Assembly (NCBI GenBank): GCA_032164245.1 | Contig: JAVMKO010000003.1 | Location: 33,355,390-33,419,389 of the forward strand | Direction: 5' to 3' | DNA: 64,000 bases | From: Sternotherus odoratus | Lineage: Eukaryota > Chordata > Testudines > Kinosternidae | Shown: positions 20,547 to 31,312 of the stretch, one piece after another | How positions within the stretch are numbered: the first letter of the stretch is position 1 | Layout of the letters: each line of letters starts with the position of its first letter | Program-made: the position numbers and the translations under genes | The notes under the pieces: model-generated | What the model was told of the DNA's origin: nothing | Seen by the model: only the letters and a program-made list of their open reading frames with translations | Databases searched by the model: none

Positions 20547-23500
20547 AGCTTCTGCTGCATATGGCTGTACATTTACAGCATAGCACAGCCAAATAAAATA
20601 AGCATACCACAGACTACATACAAAGATCTGAACAGGATTTACAATTGGTTGGAAAAAATGGCATAGTGTGATTCTGGATGGCAAGAAGTTTTCTTTTCAT
20701 AGGGACAGCTCACATATTACAATGCTGATATTTATAGATAAGGATTTTTGAGTTTTCCCCTCAAAGGTAGTTATTTTCTGAACTAGATACAGATAAAGAA
20801 TCCCTACTCCAATAAATATTCCATATTAGGATTTTTATGTTTTAAAATATAGACGTTAATTCATAAGGGCTGAATCATGACCTGGGCTTCGTAGCAGCAT
20901 ATGGACATAAAAGGGCAAAATCACAGTTAGTAGCACAGGAGGGGATGAAGTTTCTGGAGAACCACAACATCTTCCCCCTTTACTGGTGAACTGGATGATT
21001 TAGGGAATGGGCAGAATATTAGCTCTGCCCCTCCCACACACACTTGGTGGTACAGCTACTCCACCATCTCTGGCATATACTGTGTTTTGTCCAGATCACA
21101 CCCACTAAGATCATTCCCTAGACTAGCAGAGTGATCAGTATGAAGACTGTTATTCTGTTAGTTATAATTCCTTCCCTGTCTTACTCTATGGGCTATGCAG
21201 CAGCATGCTGTCCCAGAACAGAGGGCTCACTGCAAAGGTACCATTGAGTCTTGTGTTTTAAGATTTACAGATATGCCCAGCTCACATTGATTTAGTGCTA
21301 GTCTACTTTATGTAATATATTTTACATAAAGGTTATTAGAATTCACAGACAAAAAAAGTTTAATTAAAGCTGAGAAAGTGATGACACACACAGGGAAAAA
21401 TTCAAAGTTAATGCACACAATTCATCCTTTATACATACCATTTTGACTGACCGAAATGATGCACTTCAAACCTGATGCATGGATGAAATACTGAGCTGAT
21501 TATTTACCTGACAGAGGATAAACTGCAACAACTCTGAGTTATGTAAATCACTGTTTTGGCATCTTTTAAAAGGAATTATGTTTTTATTCAATACACCATT
21601 AATGCTAAAGCACACATGCACTAACTCACTGTGTTACAAACCTTCCTTGTGACATTTTTAGTTCAGAAACTTAGTGAGCATGAAAAATAAAACTCCTTTT
21701 TACGTTCAATAACTCTTTTCTCCAATACACCCACAGGGCATAGTGAACACTTTGACACCTCCCCTGCTAAGTTATTTAGCTATAAACGCTCTTTCTGGGG
21801 GAAAAAAACACACACAACTGCATGACATTAGACCTTCATCTGGCCAACCAGTAGGTTATATGACTTAATTATTTTATCTGCCCATTTGTGATTGTAATCT
21901 CCTTGAATAGGAGACCATGCCTTCCTCCTTGTATTGTATAGCATGGAATACAATAACAATGCACAACCGATAAATTAAAACAAAACCAACAGAACATGTA
22001 AAACAAAATAAAAGAAGCCAAAGCACGCAAAATGTACCTTGCATTCATCCTAAAGATTTCCAAACAGAGGTGGTGGACCACGAGAAGGAGTGAATTTCAG
22101 AGCTGAGCTCTGTCAATTATTATTTTTTCCACCTCAAGATCTGGACCTATTGAGAGCAAGAAGTCTCTCCTCCCCCTCAGTGGCACTGCCACAACAGAGC
22201 AAAGAAGTGATCTCTAGTTAGCCATATTCCAGGCTATTTAGTTTTACAAATAACCAACACTTTGGAATGCACTTTATGTAATATGATAATATTGTCCTGT
22301 GCTAGCAGAAGCTTTTTGATGAACTTCAAAACTAGGCATAATGAAAGTGCATATATCTCAGTCTGAATATGACCAAGACATAGCTAACTACACCAATATC
22401 CACATCAGAGATTTAATATGGCAACTTCTTATCCTGCCAAAAATGGTAAAAGACAGTTCAAGGTCATAACAACCATCTGAAAATCTAGAAGCAGCAAGGA
22501 TAAAATAAGATGGTTAAATATTAAGAAAAATGCAGTAAGCAGCCTTTTAACTAGTCCTATCACATCCTCAAGACATATTTCCATTCCCACAAGCATATTG
22601 TCTGTATTAAATTTATCGATAGAGTCCTGGATTAATGTAATTATCTCAGATAATCATAGGGAAAGTAGAGACTGGAGAATCAGAGTTCAGTGAAAATGAG
22701 ACATACTCTAGAACAGAATATCGGCATACTGAAGTCCTGCAGGCCTAAGCATCTACAATCACCCTTAGTAATTTTTTTCTAAACTTTGAATAGAAGAAGT
22801 TACAAGATGCAACTCTGAATGTGAGATCCTCAGAGAAAATGAACAATTGTTCATCACAGCCATCTGTATCCTTCCTAAAGGTTGTGAGTGTCCCCGGACA
22901 CTGACTTTGTGATCATGGAGTTCTCTAAGATACCACAGAATTCATCTACAAAAATCCAACCATTTTACTGCTGCAGATGCCCAGCATTTCGATTTCCATC
23001 TTCCTGTTCAGCTGGCACCTGCCTCTAACTGCCTCTTTCTCTATACCTTTCCCCTCAAGTGGAAATTATTTGGATTACTGTGCACATTCATACCTCTCTT
23101 TGAATCAGGTGGCAGGTAAGGATGGTCAGGGAGCCAGAACTAGAGTCCAGTTTGCAGCCAAGGATCACAGAGAGCCAGAAATGCAGGATGGGCAGCTAGA
23201 ACATAACAGCAGCTGAGGCCAGAGTAACTAAGAAGATGAATTGCTGAGGCTGACTACATGCTTCCTGCTGGTATGCACAGGGCAGGTGATAAAGATTCTA
23301 AACCAGAAAACTCATAGCTGTGGCATAGCGTCTGTGGCCCACAGATTTGAGCTGTGTGGAGAGCACACTGAAAATATTCAGCATTATAAATGACCACTGC
23401 TGAAAACAAATTGTACTTCAACTATGAGCTCTAGTTGTGTGTGCGTCTGGGTGCAGGAGGCATGGGAATGAAGGGTATTTAATGGAGATACATAAATTAC

Positions 23501-23574
23501 AATTGCAGAGACACTGCCTAGAAGAGATTGACATTCAGTTAGTCAAGGAAATCCTTGAGCATTAAGGACCAGAA
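20547..23574. other. Non-coding DNA
   Basis: Nothing recognised. Short frames at 21869-22081 and 22977-23216 have no support. Confidence 0.6.
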
Positions 23575-23737
23575 CAAGGGTTGGCAACTTTTGGCACACG
23601 TCCCATGAAGGTAATCTACTGGTGGGCAGTGAGACATTTTTTTTTGTTGACTGTCTACTGGCACCGCCCCCTGCAGCTCTCAGTGGCTGAGAATGGTAAA
23701 CCCTGATGGGTTGCATGCCGAAGGCTGCCAACCCCTG
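23575..23737 (+). mobile_element. hAT-type MITE
   Basis: 163 bp starting caagggttggcaac and ending gctgccaacccctg, inverted termini. Flanks gaccagaa and gcccaaat... agree at about 5 of 8 positions. A T run lies at 23637-23646. Confidence 0.65.
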
Positions 23738-23744
23738 GCCCAAA

Positions 23745-24420
23745 TCCACAAGGACTTAGGCACCTAACTCTCACTTTAGGTGCCTAAGTCCAAAATTCTG
23801 GTGCTACTGAGATCCTCAAAAGCCCACTCAGCTTCTTATCAGCATCTAAATTTTCATCATAAAGATACAGTGGGTGCTTAAGTTTCTGACGATGAGCATG
23901 CACAAAACATTTGATGGCTAGTCCAGTGACAATCTCAAACCAGGTGAAATTAGGCATTGCCCTGCCTACCTTGCCTGCAAAACACAATCCTCCAGGTATT
24001 CTCAGCACATGCTTAATGCCACAAGAAATGGCTAGGGGGAGGACCACTCCCTTAACCTTTAGGCCAGTGCTAAGAAAACTCGCCTGGGATGTTGGGAGAT
24101 GCTAATTCAGTTCCTCCCCAAGGGATTTCAACACAGGTTTCCCACCATTCAGGTTACTGCTTCAGTCGCTGGGTTCTGGGACATTCTAATGTGGATCTTT
24201 TTCAGTTTCACCTCATGAAGCTGTTCCACTATGTATAAATAATTAAATATGCATTGATCCACAGAGAGAATAGTCCACTGGTTAGGACACTTTCCCGTGG
24301 TGGGGAAACCCCTGTTAAAATTCATTTTCCTCAGCAGGCAGAGGAAAGAACTGAAACCAAGGTCTCCCAAACCCCAGGTAAGTGCCAAACCACTGGGCTA
24401 AAGATTATAAAGGAAGGATA
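23745..24420. repeat. Dispersed repeat with tRNA-like segments
   Basis: Contains the inverted pair ggacttaggcacctaa / ttaggtgcctaagtcc at 23753-23795. A tRNA-like stretch follows at 24272-24345 (ccactggttaggacacttt, later gaaacccctgttaaaattc). The same words occur at 56180-57150. Possibly a composite non-autonomous element carrying a tRNA-derived SINE. Confidence 0.4.
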
Positions 24421-24869
24421 GGTTCCCCCTCCTCTTATGGTCCCTGCCTAGGTCATTTTGTGTGGACTCTGGCAGCAGCATATGACTTTCTTGAAAGAAA
24501 TAGTTTAGGCACATACTCCAGAAAAGGGTTCACAGCTGTGGATCATATCTCCCAATGCATTGTATAGAGAGCCTGGCTGCCTAACCCAGGGTTGGGAATT
24601 CCACAAAGTGGCAGAGTGCATAAGAGAAAGGTTGGTCTCCTCAAGGGAGTAGGTCTTTTAGGGCTGCCTGAATAAGCTAGGTGCAGTGTCTCAGTATCAA
24701 CCTCTTCTGATCTATTCCATAAGAGCATAAAATCATACTTAGTCCTGCCTCTGCGCAGGGGACTGGATTGGATGACCTACTGAGATGCATTCCATTCCAA
24801 CATATCTGAAATCTATGAAATTAACATTTACCTACTTTTACCTATAAAAATCTAATCCTTTCAAGCCTA

Positions 24870-25257
24870 CCGTATTTTTCGTCTTATAGGACGCTCCGGC
24901 CTATAAGACGCCCCCTTGTTTTTTAATAAAATATCCGGACCAAAAAAAAAAAAAAAAAAAGCGCCTCGCTCTCCCGTCCCTGCCGCGCGGGCGGGCTGCC
25001 GAGGTTCCCCCCTCCCCGCTGCGGGCGGGCTGCCGGGAGCATCCCGGTTCCCCCCTCCCCGGGATGCTCCCGGCAGCCCGCCCGCGGCGGGGAGGGGGGA
25101 ACCTCGGCAGCCCGCCCGCGCGGCGGGGACGGGAGAGCGAGGCGCTTTTTTTTTTTTTTTTTTTTTCCCTATAAGACATTCGCCCTATAAGACGCACCAA
25201 CTTTTTCCCCCCCGTTTTGGGGAAGAAAAAGTGCGTCTTATAGGGCGAAAAATACGG
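24870..25257 (+). mobile_element. MITE with a giant GC-rich hairpin core
   Basis: 388 bp starting cgtatttttcgtcttatagg and ending with its inverse, tatagggcgaaaaatacg, between TA dinucleotides (24868-24869, 25258-25259). The core is a run of A (24942-24960), a long GC-rich palindrome and a run of T (25147-25167), so even the homopolymers are inverted partners. Internal copies of the tataagacg word occur next to both arms. Confidence 0.8.
24942..25167. repeat. Near-perfect inverted repeat of about 105 bp per arm
   Basis: The left arm (A run, gcgcctcgctctcccgtccc, ... gggagcatcccgg) is mirrored by the right arm (ccgggatgctcccgg ... gggacgggagagcgaggcgc, T run) with very few mismatches and a spacer of about 10 bases near 25052-25061. 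Confidence 0.9.
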
Positions 25258-25259
25258 TA

Positions 25260-26309
25260 TGTTTCAGCCATTTTTTTCAGCCTCATATCAGGGCAAATCT
25301 CTTCACCTAGTAGAGACAGCAAAACTCCCCTTGTTGAGCGAAGATCCCTTTTGTATGTCACAGATGAAATTACTGAGAAGGTTTTATTTACTGTCTGTTA
25401 ACGGAGCGAACGATAACTAAGCACCTGGATTGGCACAGGATAATCAAAGGTGACTTCATCATCATCATATATCAGTTTTACTAAACTTTCTGAGTAAATA
25501 TTAAACCTCTTAATATGTTAACTCTTATAGCCACATTCTAATGAAAACAAAAGTTGTTGTTTTTTAACATTTTTAATATTTTTTCTATACCTCTGTCTGT
25601 ACAGTCAGGTGTCTTAATTGCTATGAGTCCTACTATACAGGACTCAAAAAGAAACATTAAAAAACCTCTACGTGTTAGTTATAACTTTTTTGCACCATAA
25701 ATTCCACACATTTGGAGTCTGAAAGTTCTTGACCTATTAGAGATCAGATGAGTGGAGATGAGTGCTTGGTCCCAGTTCGATGTGCCTAATCTCTTGAAAA
25801 ATCCCTTGAACATGTTAAAAGAAGAACAGGGAACACACTTTATGTTAAAAGGCCTATTTATACTGATATTTCACAGTTAATGCCTGTAAACAGTATTGGA
25901 ACATTATTGGGAAAAGACATTCCAAGCCTAATGTGCTGTATGAAAAGGGAAACCAAGGCACACTGCCATATTGCTTTTATGGTTAGATGCCCAAATTTCT
26001 GTACTATGGACAACATTAATGTCTACATTGACTTGATGTTAATTACGTTCCAGACATTTGGCAAAGCTTGTATAGATAAAGTAGCTGTTTTCTTTAGCTC
26101 TTGGCAAAATCACATGAAAAATACAGGAATCATGCTGCAAGAGCAGATCCAATCCACTACTGTTCTAATCAAGTTTTACCTTCAGTTTGTAAAAAAGATT
26201 AACTCATGTTATTGAACATGACTTTGATAAACCATTTACACTGGTTACCACTAACTTAGCCCCACCCGGGGGGGGGGGGGGGGGATTAGAAAAATGTGTT
26301 TTGTCTTTC
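25260..26309. other. Non-coding DNA, with a poly-G run
   Basis: Nothing firmly recognised. The frame 25880-26215 (111 codons, plus) is unidentified; it sits just upstream of the retroviral fragment and could be decayed retroviral sequence, but shows no motif. A run of about 18 G lies at 26267-26284. Confidence 0.4.
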
Positions 26310-26362
26310 AGAGTTCTAAAAGACTAGTCAGCAGAAGAACACAAGTGACCCGGGCACTGTTA

Positions 26363-27261
26363 TGAAGAAACTGTTGTCGCGACTGTGTGTTTCTATATGT
26401 TTTATGTTCCGTGTTGTTTGTCTGACAGTGAAGCTTATTCTCTGGACTGATGACATCCATGTAGTAAATGTATTAAAAAATGATTTCTGAGTAATGGCAC
26501 AATGCTGGATCAATCCTATAGTGTTCAATCACACCAGCTGTAATGGAATATGTGTGTGAAGATCAAAATTTGCAAGAAAGGGATTAATATTTCTATGTAA
26601 AAGACAAAGGAACCCAAAGATGTATATTTCACATATTTACTGAATAAAAATCAGCTGTTGTATATGCAGAAAAGGGATGTGCATGTATGAGAAGTCATTG
26701 TCCAATTATAGTAATAGATGATAAGGAATTGTACTTTATGATTCATTTAGTTAATAGATGTTTCTGTAACATTACAAAGATTAAGAGTTGTGATTTTGAA
26801 TACTATGTACCTGTATGGACTATAAATCACTTGAAGTTTCAACCATAACTGTAACCTTAGGTATGAATATGACTATGATAAGAAAACTGTTAATCCATCC
26901 TATGTTACATTCACATTCATATATTGCACAGACAGGAGAACAAATATGTGTTGAAGTGCAGCATAATAATGCAGAAATTATTCATGTACTTAGAACTATT
27001 GCAGATGCAGGACATCACTCCTGGTGGGAAACACTATTAGGTTGGTCACCTTCTGCAACAGGTGTGTTAAATATAATGGTTCACCCCATTGTGGTGATCA
27101 TTGGAATCCAATTAGCTTTATTAATGAGTATGATAGCTTTGGCTTACTGGGTGAAGAGAACCGTTCAAAGGATACAGGAAGCTGGCATGCAAAGTCAAAT
27201 GAATGATACCCAGGAGGCAAGACCAAGCTCAGCCAGTCTGAGTATTGGACTCCTGAAATAG
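26363..27261 (+). pseudogene. env: Decayed retroviral envelope gene
   Basis: Old envelope gene of an endogenous retrovirus. The first frame (26363-26488) opens with a basic then hydrophobic stretch like a signal peptide and stops after 41 codons. Between 26489 and 26815 only short stretches in shifting frames remain, so much of the surface subunit is missing or scrambled. The last frame (26815-27261, 148 codons) carries a Trp-Trp pair followed by a Gly-Trp-Ser-Pro motif, a membrane span of about 25 residues and a basic stop-transfer patch, as in the tail of a transmembrane subunit. It ends just before the polypurine tract, the normal place for env. It cannot code a working envelope. The retroviral class is not resolved. 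Confidence 0.65.
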
Positions 27262-27300
27262 TAACGACAGCTTTGGTAAAAGCGTCATTAAGGAGGGGAG

Positions 27301-28228
27301 TGTAACAATATGGCTTTTCTGTAGCCACGCTGAAAGGCCTGAACCAAAACCATCATCTGCAGCCAGACTGAAGAAGCAACAGCCATTAGCTGTAGGCCTG
27401 GAGTCACATACTCACATTCCATCTAAAATGTATTTAAAAGATTCACACTAGGCTGTGAGGAGGGGACTCGCCCTAATAGTTCTCACTGTCACCGGATAAA
27501 GTATTGTCATTACACTTTCCTATTGTTTGACACTGTGATCTCTCTCTGGTTTGTAATTGTTTCTGTCTGCTGTATAATTAATTTTGATAGGTGTAAATCA
27601 GGTAAGGTGGTGGGGTATGATTGGTTAGGTAATTTTGTTATGATTGGTTAGTAAAATTATACTAAGATAATTGGTTAAGGTAAGCAAGACTCAAATTTCA
27701 TAATAAAAACTGGGGTTCAAGAAGGAGCTAAGGAAAAGAAGATCAGAAGTAGCAGAAGGAAGGAGGAAAAGGGCTGGAAGAAGACCAAAGGAGATTAGGA
27801 ATCCCGAGAAAAAGAACTCACCTCCAAGACCCAGCCTCAGATAAGAGCTGCCAGGACTTTTCTGCACGACCATGAGGTGCAGCAGTTAAGATCCAGAGAC
27901 TGACCTTGCCTGTCATATACAGGGGAAGCCTGCTTGCCTGTTCCAGGACTGGTGAGCATGATACTGTGCACTTAGCTTGTGTATTCTGCTTCTTTGGGAA
28001 TTGTCAATAAATAGAGGATAAGATTATTACTGTGTGAGGAACGTTCAGTTGCTAAAGATCCTGCCAACCTGCAGGAAGATGTGCCCTGAGCCCTAGGAAT
28101 TGGGTAAGGGTGGCTGTATAAATTAACAGGGTTGCACCTTGAGCTCTAGGAACTGAGTAAAGGTGTGTGTGTCCCTATAGTGTGGAAGGGATAGAGAAAT
28201 TTGTGCGGGTAACACCAGCGCTGTAACA
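27301..28228 (+). mobile_element. 3' LTR of the endogenous retrovirus
   Basis: Starts tgtaacaatatgg directly after the polypurine tract and ends agcgctgtaaca, 928 bp. An AATAAA near 28005-28010 would be the poly(A) signal. The part after it holds an imperfect tandem repeat (gagccctaggaattgggtaa / gagctctaggaactgagtaa) at about 28089-28170. Confidence 0.7.
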
Positions 28229-28596
28229 AAGGATTCAATCTTCTCTGGTAGTATATTGTAGTTTAACAATACATTATTTCTTAATCTGATGAATGAACCA
28301 AATTCTTATTAACCTCATGGCAAAATTATGGATTTATACCTTGTCTCAGTATCAGACAAGAAGCAATTTTTTGGCAAAAAATAGTCTCACACAAACCTTA
28401 TGCACACTCGGTACCATTTCAGGAAGTGCACTACAGAGCCCATATATCAGTACTTCGATATGTATCTCTCTCTCTGCCCATCACCCCACAGGCAGGGTAT
28501 GGGGCACCAACCACAGAGCACTCCATCTCTGTTGCTGGTATTTCAGTAGCAAATTGGTTCCCTACAGGGTGGAGTTGCTAGCCCCATGCCCATGTT
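28229..28596. other. Non-coding DNA
   Basis: Nothing recognised. Confidence 0.6.
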
Positions 28597-28716
28597 AAGC
28601 CTACAGCACCTGGTATTCCTAGGAGGACTCCCTTCCAAGTACTAGCCAGACCCGACCCTGCTTAGCTTCCAAGATCAGATGGGATCGGGTGTGTTCAGGG
28701 TGGAGTAAGCGTACTT
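28597..28716 (-). pseudogene. 5S rRNA pseudogene
   Basis: The minus strand aligns over the full 120 nt of vertebrate 5S rRNA. Box-A-like ggaagctaagcagggtcggg is intact, tagtacttgga and the 3' end ggtgctgtaggctt are kept. The 5' 20 nt are diverged and the C-box region reads aagggagtcc rather than the usual atgggagacc. The lone copy and these changes suggest a retroposed or dispersed pseudogene. There is no clear poly(A) tail, and no attached LINE-type tail as in 5S-derived SINEs. Confidence 0.85.
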
Positions 28717-30448
28717 CCCTGTGTATATCTCTTGAAATAGCTACTAACAAATACATTCAGCACATTCATGTGAAAAGAACCATAACACTGATAAAAGAGA
28801 AAACAGAAAACTGATCTTTTTTTTCAGCATTTCCTTTAAGCAAAAATTGCTTAAAAGCTTTATCACCCAGAGCCTCCATTACAAAAACAGAAACAGCTGT
28901 GAAGGAAAACATTTCATTTACTAAGATTATCCACCACCACTGCCCTCACCCTGCCTCAGAACCTACTAATAAGGGATTTTTTTAAAAAAGGAATATAAAA
29001 GTCAGGATTCTGCTTACGGAATCAATAGCAATATTCATTTTAAAATGGACAGACTTTAGAATGCATCATTAATCTGTGTTCTAAATTTGAAGTGTAGTAA
29101 GACCTAACATCAGTCTCATGATGTTTTCATTTGCTCTTTATATAACTAATTCAACATAATAACCCAGTTGTGTATGGGGAGATCTTGGTGCATCAGTAAA
29201 GTGCCTAGACCACTACTGGTGACTGGAATATCAGTTACCATGTTTATTGCCAAAAACATCCAAGTCAGGAGCCTTTTGGTGGGCCTGTGCAAGAGCCTTA
29301 GCATAACCAAGTCAGGAGTGGAGTGGGGTTGAGTGACCACAAGAAGGGAGCCTGACCCCTTGTCATGCTGATAAGATCTCTGTTGAAATTGCTGATGAAT
29401 GAGTTTTAGAAAATAGGAAGATTATCTACATTTGACCTCTGAGATGTGTTTGTCAGGTATGTGGACTTTGCAAAACACGTCTTTCTAATGAATGGTCTGA
29501 GGAAACTTCTTGCTTAACGACTGAATATTTTTTGATTGACATGTTATTGTCATACTAACAAGAATAAACAAACAAGAATGGACTCTGGTGGGTTTCCCTT
29601 GGATCCAATAGTTCAAACAGATATTGAGGATAGGGTGAGGCAGGTCCATGAGGTCTAAAAAAGATATTCACCCTCCTAAGAGGAAATCTGATAAAGTGGC
29701 CGTAATAGCCCCTCTGAGTAACATTCTCAGGGAAGGCAACAGATGAAGAGAGAGGGGAGACAGACCCTATAAGACAGGAGATGGAGAAGTTTGGAAGAAG
29801 GTAATAGGTTCCAGAAGTTTATGCAGAAATATGTTTAAAGCTTGATTATGTAGCCATACTAAGTAGGTTACAGACATTCAAATATATATATACATAAGGA
29901 ACTGCATTTATACAATAGCACACATTTTTATTGTGATGGACATCTAGGTTGAGCTGAACAAAACCGCATTGATATGTTTGTTTATTTTACATATACAAAA
30001 ACTATGTTAAAGGCAATAAAACATTTTAGAACCATTTTAGAGGTTGTTTTTTTTTGCCGGGGGGAGCGGGGGGTGGGAGGAAAATTCCTTGCATTTATTT
30101 AACCAGACTGTTCTATAGATAAATCCAGTGAACATGAATCCAAATAAATACAACTCAGGACTAAAAATTAGAACATATACATTTTAAAAAGACCTTGAAA
30201 ATGACAAAAATTGTTTTTTTATACTTAAAGATGTTAAGATCTTAAAATATGATATTCTTGTAGTGTTAGAAACCAATGGCGAGAGTTCCGCTGGAGATAG
30301 AATTTTACACTTTCCCAATAAAGTTTTCATTTGTAGGACTTCAAAGTCTTGGGGCATAAGACTTTACATATGCTTTTAGTGTAAAATTCAATTTTCACCA
30401 TTGCACAGCTCAGATTGTTTTTTTTTTCCAGGACTGGGAGAGGTGAAT
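28717..30448. other. Non-coding DNA
   Basis: Nothing recognised apart from a G-rich patch at 30056-30080. Confidence 0.6.
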
Positions 30449-31312
30449 ATAAGAACATAAGAATAGCTGTACTGGGTCAGACCAATGGTCCATCCAGCCC
30501 AGTATCCTATCTACCAACAGTAGCCAATGCCAGATGCCCCAGAATGAGTGAATCTAACAGGTAATGGTCACGTGATCTCTCTCCTGCCATCCATCACCCC
30601 ACTCTGAGAAACAGAGGCTAGGGAAACTATTCCTTTCCTGTCCTGGCTAATAGTCATTAATGGACTTAACCTTCATGAATTTATTCAGTTCTCTTTTAAA
30701 CCCCTTTGTAGTCCTAGACTTCACAACCTCCTCAGGGAATGAGTTCCACAGGTTGACTATGCGCTGTGTGAAGAAGAACTTCCCTTTATTTGTTTTAAAC
30801 CTGCTGCCCATTAATTTCATTTGGTGCCCCTTAGTTCTTATATTATGGAAGCAAGTAAATAATTTTTCCTTATTCACTTTATCCACACCATTCGTGATTT
30901 TATATACCTCTCTCATATCCCCCATAGTCTCCTCTTTTCCAAGCTGAAATGTCCTAGCCTCTTTAATCTCTCCTCATATGGGACCTGTTCCAAACCTCTA
31001 ATCATTTTAGTTGCCCTTCTCTGAACCTTTTCTAATGCCAGTATATCTTTTTTGAGATGAGGAGACCACGTTTGTACACAGTATTCCAGAAGTGGGCGCA
31101 CCATGGATTTATAAGACAAATAAGATATTATCTGTCTTATTCTTTATCCCTTTTAAAATTATTCCTAACATCCTGTTTGCTTTTTTTGACTGCTGCTTCA
31201 CACTGCAATGACTCCAAGATATTTTTCCTGATTAGTTGTAGCTAATTACCCCCCATCAGATTGTATGTATAGTTGGGGTTATTTTTTCCAGTGTGCATCA
31301 CTTTACATTTAT
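30449..31312 (-). mobile_element. CR1 LINE fragment (3' UTR and C-terminal ORF2)
   Basis: In plus sense it opens ataagaacataagaatag, the reversed CR1 3' end, through the 3' UTR to about 30655. The minus strand then carries ORF2 C-terminal codons broken into two frames: 30913-31119 (ends near [20 protein letters not shown]) and 30647-30925 (FKTNKGKFFFTQR, LWNSFPEEVV, FKRELNKFMK). A frameshift lies near 30920. 5' truncated near 31312. Confidence 0.85.

Larger units (their letters stand above)
26310..28228 (+). mobile_element. 3' end of an endogenous retrovirus (env remnant plus LTR)
   Basis: Order: an acceptor-like ttttgtctttcag ending at 26310, a short leader frame from 26363, decayed sequence, a longer env C-terminal frame (26815-27261), a polypurine tract aaggaggggag (27290-27300) and an LTR. 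No gag, pol or 5' LTR is seen upstream, so the copy is 5' truncated or rearranged. Confidence 0.75.

Noticed and set aside
24901..25401. Frames of 99 and 161 codons over the hairpin
   Set aside because: Lys and Phe runs come from the A and T tracts and the rest from the palindrome; not a gene.
25880..26215. 111-codon plus-strand frame
   Set aside because: No motif, and no supporting context besides lying near the retroviral fragment; kept only as unidentified.
28597..28716. Functional 5S rRNA gene
   Set aside because: The 5' end and C-box region differ from the conserved sequence, and it is a lone copy in an intron.
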